Position numbers and translations under genes: made by a program. This document shows positions 15,012-21,946 of a stretch of 21,946 nt of DNA, one piece after another. The stretch is taken from contig JAPPFO010000220.1 in the NCBI GenBank assembly GCA_028875175.1, positions 1-21,946 of the forward strand. The letters are read 5' to 3'. The stretch is from Chloroflexota bacterium (GTDB lineage: Bacteria > Chloroflexota > UBA11872). Numbering within the stretch: the first letter of the stretch is position 1; every line of letters begins with the position of its first letter. Below the pieces are notes generated by a model. That model searched no databases, was not told the origin of the DNA, and saw only the letters and a list, made by a program, of their open reading frames with translations.

Positions 15012-15206
15012 ATGCCTTCATTGACCACCAAAGCCTACGACTGCCTGGAGTGCGGACGGCGCTACGACGTTCCGCTTCGGTTCTTTGAGACCGGGCGGGG
15101 TCCCATCGACCGTGGCTGCCCAGGTTGCGGGAGTCGCAGCCGCCGGAGGCGCCGCAGCGTGTTCGCCTACTTGCGCGATGCCTACCTGACGTACAGCACG
15201 ACCTGA
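15012..15206 (+). CDS. Small zinc-ribbon protein (FmdB-like)
   Basis: A 64-aa protein with two Cys pairs, Cys11-x2-Cys14 and Cys36-x2-Cys39, around YDCLECGRRYDVPLRF, followed by five consecutive arginines (SRSRRRRRS) and an aromatic tail. The spacing and the CxxCG knuckles match the FmdB/CxxC zinc-ribbon family, small proteins often labelled putative regulators with no proven role. ATG 15012 gives the usual short N-terminus; the in-frame ATG at 14952 adds 20 residues absent from the family. A weak TGAAG precedes it. A GC hairpin follows the stop. It is divergent from the flippase gene. Confidence 0.7.
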   Translation: MPSLTTKAYDCLECGRRYDVPLRFFETGRGPIDRGCPGCGSRSRRRRRSVFAYLRDAYLTYSTT

Positions 15207-15219
15207 GCGGTCACCGGAA

Positions 15220-15238
15220 GCGCCGGCGGGTCCGGCGC
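15220..15238 (+). terminator. GC-rich hairpin after the zinc-ribbon gene
   Basis: GCGCCGG (15220-15226) pairs perfectly with CCGGCGC (15232-15238) over a 5-nt loop, 14 nt after the stop. There is no T-run, so it is at most a weak terminator or an mRNA 3'-end stabiliser. Confidence 0.35.
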
Positions 15239-15305
15239 CACGATGGGCGGCATCCTGGATTTCAGCGACGACGACTAGGCCGCGCGAGCAGCCAGGGCAC
15301 GCCCA

Positions 15306-15311
15306 TACAAT
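15306..15311 (+). promoter_or_regulatory. Candidate -10 element (TACAAT) before the membrane-anchored hypothetical gene
   Basis: TACAAT matches five of six consensus positions and lies 27 bp before the start codon, implying a leader of about 20 nt, in keeping with the lack of a Shine-Dalgarno. No good -35 box is visible. Confidence 0.3.
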
Positions 15312-15338
15312 CGACCATCCCAACGCACGGCGACGCGC

Positions 15339-15947
15339 ATGATGCAGAGCTTGTCCCCACCCGCGCAGCGATTGGTCTGGGCGCTGATGGTGGCCGTGGG
15401 CGTGTTCGTGCTCTTCCTGCTGTTCGAGCGGATGCTGGGGCGTTTCGGTCTAGACTTCATCGTGTATTTCGAGCCGACGGACCTGCAGGAGGATCGACGG
15501 CTGCCACTAGACGGCCGCGAAAGCACGGAGTACGCGATTCGCACGGTCGATACGTTTGACGCTGCCGCGTCACGCCAGCCGACCACGCTAATGATCCACG
15601 GCGACGCGCGGGGCGACGTGGACTTCGAGGTCGTGCGCTCGGAGTTCGAGCGCGGGACGGTTGTAATCGTGGTCAACATGTCACCCGAGGAGCTGGCGCC
15701 GCTGATCGATCCGGGAATCCGGGATGTCGCCACAGTCAACGAGACGCTGCAGGCGCCCTTCTACACATTGATTGCCAAGAACGAGGAGCAGTGTCCGACC
15801 GGCTTGCAGCCCGGCTGCGGCGCCTTTCTGGTGGAGGCGCGCAACTTCACCGACTTCGGCGAATTGGCCAGCCACGCGCGCGACGCCTTGAATGTTCGCC
15901 TGCGCGCCCTGCTCACGCCCACGCCCGAGCCTGTGCCGGCACGCTGA
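15339..15947 (+). CDS. Membrane-anchored hypothetical protein
   Basis: A 202-aa protein I do not recognise. One strongly hydrophobic helix (about 13-30, ALMVAVGVFVLFLLF) is followed by a soluble region of about 165 residues, so it is probably anchored by its N-terminus with the bulk outside the cytoplasm; the flanking arginine before the helix agrees with an N-in orientation. The soluble part alternates acidic strands and helices and contains a Cys pair (CPTGLQPGC) that could form a disulfide. The tail is rich in Pro and Thr. ATG occurs twice (15339 and 15342), with no Shine-Dalgarno. Coding is supported by its length, sensible composition and sharp hydrophobic segment. It is on the same strand as the zinc-ribbon gene, 132 nt downstream. 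Confidence 0.65.
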   Translation: MMQSLSPPAQRLVWALMVAVGVFVLFLLFERMLGRFGLDFIVYFEPTDLQEDRRLPLDGRESTEYAIRTVDTFDAAASRQPTTLMIHGDARGDVDFEVVRSEFERGTVVIVVNMSPEELAPLIDPGIRDVATVNETLQAPFYTLIAKNEEQCPTGLQPGCGAFLVEARNFTDFGELASHARDALNVRLRALLTPTPEPVPAR

Positions 15948-15978
15948 GAAGGCTTGGGCTGCGTTGCGGTCCACGCAG

Positions 15979-15993
15979 GGACTCTGGGAGTCC
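15979..15993 (+). terminator. Tight hairpin after the hypothetical gene
   Basis: GGACTC (15979-15984) and GAGTCC (15988-15993) pair across a TGG loop, 32 nt after the stop of the upstream gene. There is no T-run, so termination is uncertain. Confidence 0.3.
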
Positions 15994-16365
15994 AATGGCA
16001 ATGTTTACGCGACGCCTGACCCAGGTGCTGATGGCTAGCAGCGGACCGTCCGAAGGCGCGTGGATTTGGGGCGCACCAGCTCGCCGACCGGAACGGCGAA
16101 TGACACGTAGAGAACGCCTGCGCATGGTCGCCTCTCCGCCAGCCGGCACGTTCCGGCCAGTTAGCGGCAGCGAAGCTCAGATTCTCGGAGTCCGCACTGG
16201 TGGCCGCGTGGCTTCGTGGAGTCCAACACATTAGGGGAGTTGGCATCGCCGGTGTGACGTCCCGACGAATGATGCTTGTGTCCACGCCGAGTTCAAATCC
16301 CGCAACGGCAGGGAAACGCGCCCTCAATCACCAACGCCCAAAGCGAAGGTAGCCAGCATCAGCAG

Positions 16366-16411
16366 GGACCACGCGGGCTCGAGATCAGATCGGGCGCGTG
16401 GCTCGAGGTCC
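16366..16411. repeat. Nested inverted repeat with duplicated GGCTCGAG upstream of aconitase
   Basis: CCACGCG (16369-16375) pairs with CGCGTGG (16395-16401), and outer GGACC (16366-16370) can pair with GGTCC (16407-16411). GGCTCGAG is repeated at 16376-16383 and 16400-16407. The block lies about 105-150 bp before the aconitase start and could be an operator or a structured leader. Confidence 0.35.
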
Positions 16412-16466
16412 AGCGGGAGTCGTAGCAAGTGGGCGGCGCTGGCCGCGGGCGGGTGGCGGCGGGGAC

Positions 16467-16472
16467 TAGAAT
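16467..16472 (+). promoter_or_regulatory. Candidate -10 element (TAGAAT) for aconitase
   Basis: TAGAAT matches five of six consensus positions, 45 bp before the start codon. No clear -35 box lies at the usual distance. Confidence 0.3.
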
Positions 16473-16517
16473 TGGGGTGGGATAGGTGCGCCGGGTGGTA
16501 GGGGAGCGTCAGCCGTT

Positions 16518-18812
16518 ATGCCGGAGATTGAGTCGACACCGGAGTTGATCGAGGGCATCTATGCCGCCATGCGGGAGCGGCTGGCGGTGGTGCGGGGTCG
16601 GCTGGGGCGGCCGCTGACGTTGACGGAGAAGGTGCTGTACGGGCACCTGGACGATCCGGCGGGGCAGGAGCTAGTTGCGGGGGAGAGCTACCTGCAACTG
16701 CGGCCGGACCGGGTGGCGATGCAGGACGCGACGGCGCAAATGGCGCTGTTGCAGTTCATGCTGGCCGAGCGGGACAGCGCGGCGGTGCCCTCCACGGTGC
16801 ATTGCGACCACCTGATCCGGGCCTACAGCGGGGCGGACCCCGACCTGCAGCAGGCGCTGCTGGAGAACAACGAGGTGTACGCGTTCCTGAAGAGCGTGTC
16901 GGCCAAGTACGGGATCGGGTTCTGGGCGCCAGGGTCGGGAATCATCCACCAGGTTGTGCTGGAGAACTACGCGTTTCCGGGCGGGCTGATGATCGGCACG
17001 GACTCGCACACGCCGAACGCGGGCGGGCTGGGAATGCTGGCCTGCGGCGTGGGCGGGGCGGACGCGGTGGACGTGATGGTGGACTTCCCGTGGGAGGTGC
17101 TGCACCCGCAAGGGATCGGCGTGCACCTGACCGGACAGCTTTCGGGCTGGACGGCGCCGAAGGACGTGATTCTGAAGGTGGCGGGGCTGCTGACGACGAG
17201 CGGCGGGACGAACCGGATCGTGGAGTACTTCGGCGAGGGCGCAAATTCGCTGGCCTGCACGGGCAAGGCGACGATTACGAACATGGGCGCGGAGCTGGGC
17301 GCCACGACCTCGGTCTTCGCCTATGACGAGCGAATGGCGGCGTACCTGCGGGCGACGGAGCGTGAGGAGTTGGCGGCGCTGGCGGAGGCGAACCGGGACC
17401 TGCTGACGGCGGACGCGGAGGTGCTGACGGAGCCGGAGCGGTACTTCGAACAGGTGATCGAGATCGACCTGTCGAAGCTGGAGCCGCACGTGGTGGGGCC
17501 GCACCGACCGGACCTGGCGCGACCGATATCCGAGCTTGCCGGGGCGGCGGCAGACGAAGGGTATCCGGAACAGATTTCGGCGGCGCTGGTGGGGAGTTGC
17601 ACGAATTCCTCGTACGAGGACATTTCGCGGGCGGCGGACCTGGCGCGGCAGGCGGCGGCGCGCGGGGCAAAGGCGCGGGTGCCATTCCTGGTGACGCCGG
17701 GGTCGGAGATGGTGCGGGCGACGATCGAGCGGGACGGGCAGCTGGCAGACCTGGAGTCGATCGGGGCGGTGGTGCTGGCGAACGCGTGCGGCCCGTGTAT
17801 TGGGCAGTGGCGACGGGACGACATTACGCCGGCGCGCGAGGGCGACCCGCCGAAGCGCAATTCGATCGTGTCGTCGTTCAACCGGAACTTCCCAAGGCGG
17901 AATGACGGAAGTCCGAACACCTTCTCGTTCCTGACGAGCCCCGAGGTGGCGGTAGCGTTTGCGCTGGGCGGGCGGCTCTCGGCCGATCCGACGGCTTCGC
18001 CGGTGGGCGGGGACAACGGCGAAGCGTTCGTGCTGGACCCGCCGGGGCCGGCGGCGGACATTCCGCCGGAGGGGTTTATCGGTCAGCGGCATGGCTATGA
18101 GCCGCCGGCCGAGGATCCGGACGCGGTGACGGTGGCGATCGATCCGAAGAGCGAGCGGCTGGAGGCGCTGGCGCCGTTCCCGGAGCGGACGGTGGCGCAC
18201 TTTCAGGGCATGCCGGTGTTGCTGAAGGCGACTGGGCAGTGCACGACCGACGCGATCTCGCCGGCGGGTCGCTGGCTGCAGTACCGGGGCCACCTGACGA
18301 ACATCAGCGACAACATGTTCATCGGGGCCAACAACGCATTCGGCGACGAGGCGGGCACGGGTTACAACATGGAAACCGGCGAAGACGACGAGCCGCTGGC
18401 GGAGATCGCCACGTATTACCAGCAGCAGGGGATCACCTGGGTGGCGGTGGGCGACCAGAACTACGGCGAAGGCAGTAGCCGGGAGCACGCGGCGATGTCG
18501 CCACGGCACACCGGCGGCGGGGCAATCATCGTGCGCAGCTTCGCGCGGATCCACGAGGCGAACCTGAAGAAGCAGGGGTTGCTGCCGTTGACGTTCGACG
18601 ATCCGGACGACTTCGACCGGATTGAGATCGATGACCGGATCACGCTGAACGACGTGGGCGAGTTGGCGCCGGGGCGTCCGGTGACGGCGACGCTGGAGCA
18701 CTCGGACGGGTCGACGGCGACGATTCGACTCAACCACACGCTGAACGAGGAGCAGATTCGGTGGTTTTGGGCGGGGTCGGCGCTCAACCTGATTCGCGCG
18801 AGAGGTGGGTAG
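16518..18812 (+). CDS. acn: Aconitate hydratase, mitochondrial type
   Basis: A 764-aa TCA-cycle enzyme that interconverts citrate and isocitrate using a [4Fe-4S] cluster. Cluster ligands are Cys361 (GSCTNSS), Cys424 and Cys427 (ANACGPCIGQW). Substrate-binding blocks are GTDSHTPNAGGLGMLACGVG (160-179), SSFNRNFPRRNDG (452-464) and, in the swivelling C-terminal domain, GDQNYGEGSSREHAA (645-659). The length and the direct domain order match the mitochondrial (ACO2-like) clade rather than bacterial AcnA (~890 aa) or AcnB. ATG 16518 follows GGGGAG by 11 nt, somewhat long. Third codon positions are strongly biased to G (GCG, CTG, GTG), which also leaves a long spurious open frame on the opposite strand. 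It stands alone, with hairpins after its stop. Confidence 0.96.
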   Translation: MPEIESTPELIEGIYAAMRERLAVVRGRLGRPLTLTEKVLYGHLDDPAGQELVAGESYLQLRPDRVAMQDATAQMALLQFMLAERDSAAVPSTVHCDHLIRAYSGADPDLQQALLENNEVYAFLKSVSAKYGIGFWAPGSGIIHQVVLENYAFPGGLMIGTDSHTPNAGGLGMLACGVGGADAVDVMVDFPWEVLHPQGIGVHLTGQLSGWTAPKDVILKVAGLLTTSGGTNRIVEYFGEGANSLACTGKATITNMGAELGATTSVFAYDERMAAYLRATEREELAALAEANRDLLTADAEVLTEPERYFEQVIEIDLSKLEPHVVGPHRPDLARPISELAGAAADEGYPEQISAALVGSCTNSSYEDISRAADLARQAAARGAKARVPFLVTPGSEMVRATIERDGQLADLESIGAVVLANACGPCIGQWRRDDITPAREGDPPKRNSIVSSFNRNFPRRNDGSPNTFSFLTSPEVAVAFALGGRLSADPTASPVGGDNGEAFVLDPPGPAADIPPEGFIGQRHGYEPPAEDPDAVTVAIDPKSERLEALAPFPERTVAHFQGMPVLLKATGQCTTDAISPAGRWLQYRGHLTNISDNMFIGANNAFGDEAGTGYNMETGEDDEPLAEIATYYQQQGITWVAVGDQNYGEGSSREHAAMSPRHTGGGAIIVRSFARIHEANLKKQGLLPLTFDDPDDFDRIEIDDRITLNDVGELAPGRPVTATLEHSDGSTATIRLNHTLNEEQIRWFWAGSALNLIRARGG

Positions 18813-18821
18813 CGGGTCGGA

Positions 18822-18837
18822 CTCCTCTGTTGAGGAG
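18822..18837 (+). terminator. Hairpin after aconitase
   Basis: CTCCTC (18822-18827) pairs with GAGGAG (18832-18837) over a TGTT loop, 9 nt after the stop. No T-run follows. Confidence 0.35.
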
Positions 18838-18932
18838 CTAAGACGCTGGCCACGGGCCCCTGACTGTTGGCTGGAGCGGAACGGACGAGACTGGCCGCTG
18901 CGGATTGACAGTCGCCGGCCGCAGGCCTCCGT

Positions 18933-18948
18933 CGGCGGTAATCCGCCG
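18933..18948. terminator. Hairpin between the convergent aconitase and oxidoreductase genes
   Basis: CGGCGG (18933-18938) pairs with CCGCCG (18943-18948) over a TAAT loop. It sits between two converging genes and could act in both directions; there is no T-run on either side. Confidence 0.3.
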
Positions 18949-19004
18949 GTCAGCCCCGGCGTACGCGCACGCAACCAGCAGGACTAGACATCCGCCAACG
19001 CTTC

Positions 19005-20123
19005 TTACCGCCGCGCCGCGTAGGGGTTCTCGCGCACCTCCAGTGGAAACCGCACCGTCTGCTGTGAAAGCCCCGCCTCGTGCACCGCCATCACCATCTC
19101 GGCAATCCAGCGGCCGTCAATGGCATCGCAGATCGGACGCCGGTCCTGCTCCACGGCCTCGATCAGGTCACGCGCCATGGTGGTGTGCAGCAGTTGGCGC
19201 GTGTCAGACGTGCCCTTTGTGTCGCCAAGAGCCTCGGCATCCAGCGGCGGCACTGGGACGGCCTCCCAATTGCTTTCCACGCCCGGATCCAGCTCCGGCC
19301 GCCGGTTGATCAGCAACGGCTGGTCGGTGGTGGGGCCGCCCCGCAGGGAGAGCATTCCGTCGGTGCCAACCAGCTCGATACCCATCTGGCGGTGCATCCC
19401 GCGGCCCGTGCGGACAGAGGAAAAGGTGCCTGTGACCCCGTGGTCGAAGAGCAGCGAGGCGAAGATCTGGTCGCCGGCCATCAGCCCCAGGTTCTCGTTA
19501 CCTTCACGCGCGTCCTGGATGCCCACGGGGCGCCCGGCCTGCATCACGTTGGCGCTCAGCTGAATCGGGTCGCCCGCCAACTGGCGCATCAGGTCCAGTT
19601 GGTGCACGCCCAGCACCGCCAGATCCTCGGCGCCGCCTCGACGGCCGTCGTTCTTGCCGGTGGCGTGCATGGCCACCAGCCGTCCTATTTCGCCCGCATG
19701 CAGCATTTCCCGCATGCGCCGCACCTTGGGATCCACGCGCCAGTTGTGGGCAACCTGGACCTTCGTTCCGCCGCGCTCGGCCGCGTCCACGATGGCGTCG
19801 GCCTCGGCGGGCGTGCGCACAAAGGGCTTCTCGCAGTAGATGCCCCGGGCCCCGGACTCAATGGCGGCACGCAGCATTTTGGAACGCTCGTGCGGCCGCC
19901 GAAGGCAGACGGTGACAAAGTCCGCCTGCACGCGGTGCAGCATCTCGCGAAAATCGCCGAACGCCTGCCGCGCTCCCAGCTGGTCGGCTTTTACCCGGGC
20001 CGATTCTTCGTCCAGATCCGCCACCGCCACGACCTCAACCGTGGGGATCAACTGCCAGGCGAGATCCAGATCGTGCCCGTAGTTGCCCGCGCCGGTGGCT
20101 CCGATGACAACGGCCGTGTACAT
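19005..20123 (-). CDS. Gfo/Idh/MocA family oxidoreductase (paralogue 1)
   Basis: A 372-aa NAD(P)-dependent oxidoreductase of the glucose-fructose oxidoreductase/inositol dehydrogenase type, which commonly oxidises or reduces a sugar, inositol or sugar acid. The N-terminal Rossmann fold begins MYTAVVIGATGAGNYGHDLD, with Asp38 after strand two. The family's catalytic Lys lies in EKP (98-100). The C-terminal domain carries GVHQLDLMRQLAGDP, with His174 at the catalytic His position. ATG 20123 follows GGAG by 8 nt. It has a close paralogue 145 bp upstream on the same strand; gapless alignment holds over at least the first 180 residues. The substrate is unknown. No transporter or kinase is beside it to indicate a pathway. 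Confidence 0.92.
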   Translation of the reverse strand: MYTAVVIGATGAGNYGHDLDLAWQLIPTVEVVAVADLDEESARVKADQLGARQAFGDFREMLHRVQADFVTVCLRRPHERSKMLRAAIESGARGIYCEKPFVRTPAEADAIVDAAERGGTKVQVAHNWRVDPKVRRMREMLHAGEIGRLVAMHATGKNDGRRGGAEDLAVLGVHQLDLMRQLAGDPIQLSANVMQAGRPVGIQDAREGNENLGLMAGDQIFASLLFDHGVTGTFSSVRTGRGMHRQMGIELVGTDGMLSLRGGPTTDQPLLINRRPELDPGVESNWEAVPVPPLDAEALGDTKGTSDTRQLLHTTMARDLIEAVEQDRRPICDAIDGRWIAEMVMAVHEAGLSQQTVRFPLEVRENPYAARR

Positions 20124-20268
20124 CAAACCTGCTCCATATATGACTCAACGAGCCAGGGCCTGGGCCTGGTCGCGTTAGACCGAGGTGGCCGCTGGGCGTT
20201 GCTGCTGTCCCGGGTTTCGCCCGGTCGACTCGGTGGCATTGGCGTTCGCTGCCTTCCGTTCGGGACCC

Positions 20269-21408
20269 TCAGACGTCCGCCAACGCCATCTGCCGCCGCG
20301 CCGCGTACGGGTTGTCTCGCTCCTGCAGCGGAAACCGCACCGTCTGCTGCGTCAACCCGGCTTCGTGGACCGCAAGAACCATTTCGACCGTCCAGCGCCC
20401 GTCGATAGCGTCGCACACGGGACGGCGGTTCTCCTTCACGGCGCGGAGCAGGTCAAGGGTCATGCTGGTCTGCAGCAGTTGCAGTTCGTGGGCCGTCCCC
20501 TCCGTGTCGCCAATGGCGGCGGCGTCCAGGTCGGGTACCGGCACGGCTTCCCAGGTGCTGTCGACCCCGGGATCGTCGCCCGGGCGCCGGTTGATCAGCA
20601 GCTCCCGGCCGCGTTGTCCATGGCTGCGCATCGAGACGATCCCCTCGGTGCCGACCACTTCGATCCCGAACGCCCGGTGCAGGCCGGGTCCTGTGCGCAC
20701 GGACGAGATCGTGCCGACCACGCCGTGTTCGAAGATGTAGGTGGCAAATAGCTGATCGCCGGCGATCAGGCCGATCCGCTCATTGCCCTCGTGCACGTCG
20801 GGCAGGCCCACCGGGCGCCCCGACTGGAACACGGCGCCGCTCATCTGGCGCGGGTCGCCGGCGACCTGGCGCATCAGGTCCATCAGGTGGACGCCGAGGA
20901 CCCACAGGTCTTCGGCGCCACCACGGCGGTCGTCGTTTTTGCCGGTGGCGTGCACCGCCACCACGCGGCCGATTTCGCCGCCGTGGATCATCTCGCGCAT
21001 GAGGAGAACGGCGGGATCGATCCGCCAGGTGTGGGCGACCTGGATCTTGGTGTGGCTGCGGCTGGCGGCGGCGATGACGGCATCGGCCTCGCCCGGCGTT
21101 CGGACCAGCGGCTTCTCGCAGTAGATGCCCTTCGCCCCGGCCTCGATGGCCGCGTGAATCATCTCCGCATGCACGTCGGGCTGGCGATTACAGATGTTGA
21201 CGAAGTCCGGCTGCACGCTGGACAGGGCCTCGCGATAGTCCCCAAACGCCTGCGGCGTCCCCAGCTCGTCCGCCTTCGCCCGAGCCGACTCCTCGTCAAC
21301 GTCCGCCACGGCAACCACGTCGACCTCCGGAACCAATTGCCAGGAAAGGTCCAGGTCGTGTCCGTAGTTGCCTGCGCCGGTTGCTCCGATGATGACGGCG
21401 GTGTACAT
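20269..21408 (-). CDS. Gfo/Idh/MocA family oxidoreductase (paralogue 2)
   Basis: A 379-aa homologue of the adjacent gene: 72 of the first 100 residues are identical by hand count. It has the same dinucleotide-binding start (GATGAGNYGHDLD), EKP at 98-100, the same segment GKNDDRRGGAEDLWVLGVHL and the same C-terminal end (NPYAARR) plus seven further residues. Divergence is concentrated at 71-85, a surface region near the cofactor domain, which could alter partner or substrate. ATG 21408 is chosen because GGAG lies 8 nt upstream, as in its paralogue; the frame extends 47 codons further upstream with no family-like sequence. The two genes may act on related substrates or as a heteromer; this is inference. 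Confidence 0.92.
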   Translation of the reverse strand: MYTAVIIGATGAGNYGHDLDLSWQLVPEVDVVAVADVDEESARAKADELGTPQAFGDYREALSSVQPDFVNICNRQPDVHAEMIHAAIEAGAKGIYCEKPLVRTPGEADAVIAAASRSHTKIQVAHTWRIDPAVLLMREMIHGGEIGRVVAVHATGKNDDRRGGAEDLWVLGVHLMDLMRQVAGDPRQMSGAVFQSGRPVGLPDVHEGNERIGLIAGDQLFATYIFEHGVVGTISSVRTGPGLHRAFGIEVVGTEGIVSMRSHGQRGRELLINRRPGDDPGVDSTWEAVPVPDLDAAAIGDTEGTAHELQLLQTSMTLDLLRAVKENRRPVCDAIDGRWTVEMVLAVHEAGLTQQTVRFPLQERDNPYAARRQMALADV

Positions 21409-21491
21409 GAGGGTTGCTCCGGGGTTCGGAAACAGAGGTTGCTGCGAAGCATAGCGCCGCTGCATATCGGCGCGGGCCGGGCGGTGCCGCA

Positions 21492-21526
21492 AGCTGGTCG
21501 CGCGGGCGAACGCATGTGCGACCGGC
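21492..21526 (-). promoter_or_regulatory. Imperfect inverted repeat between the DUF3052-like gene and paralogue 2
   Basis: GCTGGTCGC (21493-21501) and GCGACCGGC (21518-21526) pair over nine positions with one mismatch at the DNA level (G-U capable in RNA), with a 16-nt loop. It could end the upstream transcript or sit in the leader of the oxidoreductase gene. The rest of the 207-bp spacer shows nothing I can name. Confidence 0.25.
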
Positions 21527-21615
21527 AGAGTCGTCCGCCGCTGGTTCATGAACGGGCTGCCCAGGGCCGGAGTCTGCTTGCCGCAGGTTGCAGCCTCCCG
21601 CCCCCAACCTCTCAG

Positions 21616-21946
21616 TCAGCGGTGAGCGGGGAGACTGTCAACGGTGCTTTTGCGATGTCTAGAGGCCTTGCGTCGCGTGAAGCGGAGTCCGGACCAGGTC
21701 TGGTCTATCGCCGCGATCTTGTAGTCGACCAGACCGTTGTTTAGTCCGGTTTCGCGGACGACGCGCTCTGAGAGGTCGGACTTGACACCTGAGGCTTTCT
21801 TGGGCCAGCAGATCCAGAGGCCGCCGGGGCCGGCCTTCTGGCCGTAGCGCTCGACGCGCTGCCGCAGTTGGCGCTGGGAGCCGACGAACCAGACGATGAG
21901 GTCGCAGCGACCCTGGACTCGGCGGCGGAGGATAACGTCAGCAGGC
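21616..21946 (-). CDS. DUF3052-like protein, C-terminal part (5' truncated)
   Basis: The minus-strand frame is open from the window edge and ends with TGA at 21618-21616, giving the last 109 residues. The segments CDLIVWFVGSQRQL, LWICWPKKASGVKSDL and DYKIAAIDQTWSGLRFTRR match the DUF3052 pattern, a small family of unknown function common in Actinobacteria and Chloroflexota. Typical members are about 130-150 aa, so only 20-40 residues and the start codon are missing. The protein is soluble with a basic C-terminal tail (RRKASRHRKS). It is on the same strand as the two oxidoreductases but 207 bp before them, so co-transcription is uncertain. Confidence 0.75.
   Translation of the reverse strand, partial: PADVILRRRVQGRCDLIVWFVGSQRQLRQRVERYGQKAGPGGLWICWPKKASGVKSDLSERVVRETGLNNGLVDYKIAAIDQTWSGLRFTRRKASRHRKSTVDSLPAHR

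Larger units (their letters stand above)
15948..16517. other. 570-bp gap without a convincing gene; repeats and possible aconitase control region
   Basis: No open frame here has recognisable protein character. The best is an in-frame ATG at 15995 running to 16234 (79 codons), whose product is Arg/Ser/Pro-rich and unlike any domain. The gap holds a tight hairpin at 15979-15993, a tRNA T-loop-like string at 16291-16303 that does not fold as a tRNA, and an inverted/direct repeat block at 16366-16411. The last ~60 bp become strongly G-rich toward the aconitase start. Confidence 0.5.

Noticed and set aside
15995..16234. 79-codon plus-strand frame in the gap after the hypothetical membrane gene
   Set aside because: Weak ribosome-binding site, Arg/Pro/Ser-rich product and no recognisable domain; composition fits chance in GC-rich DNA.
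16280..16325. tRNA-like T-loop (GTTCAAATCCCGC)
   Set aside because: Only three of five T-stem pairs form, no matching acceptor strand or anticodon arm lies upstream, and there is no cloverleaf. A decayed remnant cannot be excluded but is not supported.
15761..16327. 188-codon minus-strand frame over the end of the membrane protein gene and the gap
   Set aside because: Half of it is antisense to the better-supported gene, and the rest shows no protein-like pattern.
16671..18974. Open frame of 767 codons on the minus strand across the whole aconitase gene
   Set aside because: The product is Arg/His/Pro/Val-rich with no domain character. It is a by-product of strong G bias at third codon positions in aconitase.
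20791..21744. Plus-strand frame across the second oxidoreductase and its upstream spacer
   Set aside because: Antisense shadow of the Gfo/Idh/MocA gene, His/Gly-rich and without family motifs.

Overview
The window is a GC-rich bacterial chromosome segment with short intergenic gaps and no rRNA, tRNA, CRISPR array, transposase or phage gene that I could find. It carries a complete ribosomal-protein run (rpmG-secE-nusG-rplK-rplA-rplJ-rplL) with a bacterial L10 leader. The mix of an MMPL transporter, a mitochondrial-type aconitase, a partial DUF3052 protein and paralogous Gfo/Idh/MocA oxidoreductases makes me favour Chloroflexota (SAR202/Dehalococcoidia-like). That placement is inference from gene content, not a phylogeny.

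Layout. 1-744: C-terminal half of an MMPL-type membrane transporter (+), cut by the window edge, followed by a hairpin-rich spacer that looks like a small dispersed repeat plus a terminator. 1007-3879: a two-gene minus-strand operon, a Rieske [2Fe-2S] protein with a large unassigned helical C-terminal region, then a zinc-dependent alcohol dehydrogenase. The dehydrogenase has no ATG, GTG or TTG at the expected place and appears to start at CTG, within a 4-base overlap with the Rieske stop. 4138-7473: the ribosomal/transcription run on +, with an L10-binding leader and attenuator before rplJ. rpoB, the usual next gene, is absent.

7539-13314: five tightly packed or overlapping + strand genes for glycan assembly (three GT-A family 2 glycosyltransferases, one GT4 transferase, one ArnT/PMT-like membrane glycosyltransferase). 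They start 65 bp after rplL with no clear terminator. A Wzx/PST-type flippase converges on them from the minus strand (13311-14858), and the two stop codons share the palindrome CTAG. Together these genes look like a module that builds a lipid-linked glycan, flips it and may transfer sugar outside the membrane.

15012-15947: a 64-aa zinc-ribbon protein and a single-pass membrane-anchored hypothetical protein. 15948-16517 is a 570-bp stretch without a convincing gene but with inverted and direct repeats upstream of aconitase (16518-18812, TCA cycle). 19005-21408: two minus-strand paralogous Gfo/Idh/MocA oxidoreductases, clearly a duplication. 21616-21946: the C-terminal part of a DUF3052-like protein, cut by the window edge.

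I found no clearly new multi-gene system. The observations most worth a second look are the Rieske/helical fusion with its CTG-initiated partner, the glycan cluster in the place usually held by rpoBC, the repeat-like spacer after the MMPL gene, and the structured gap before aconitase.
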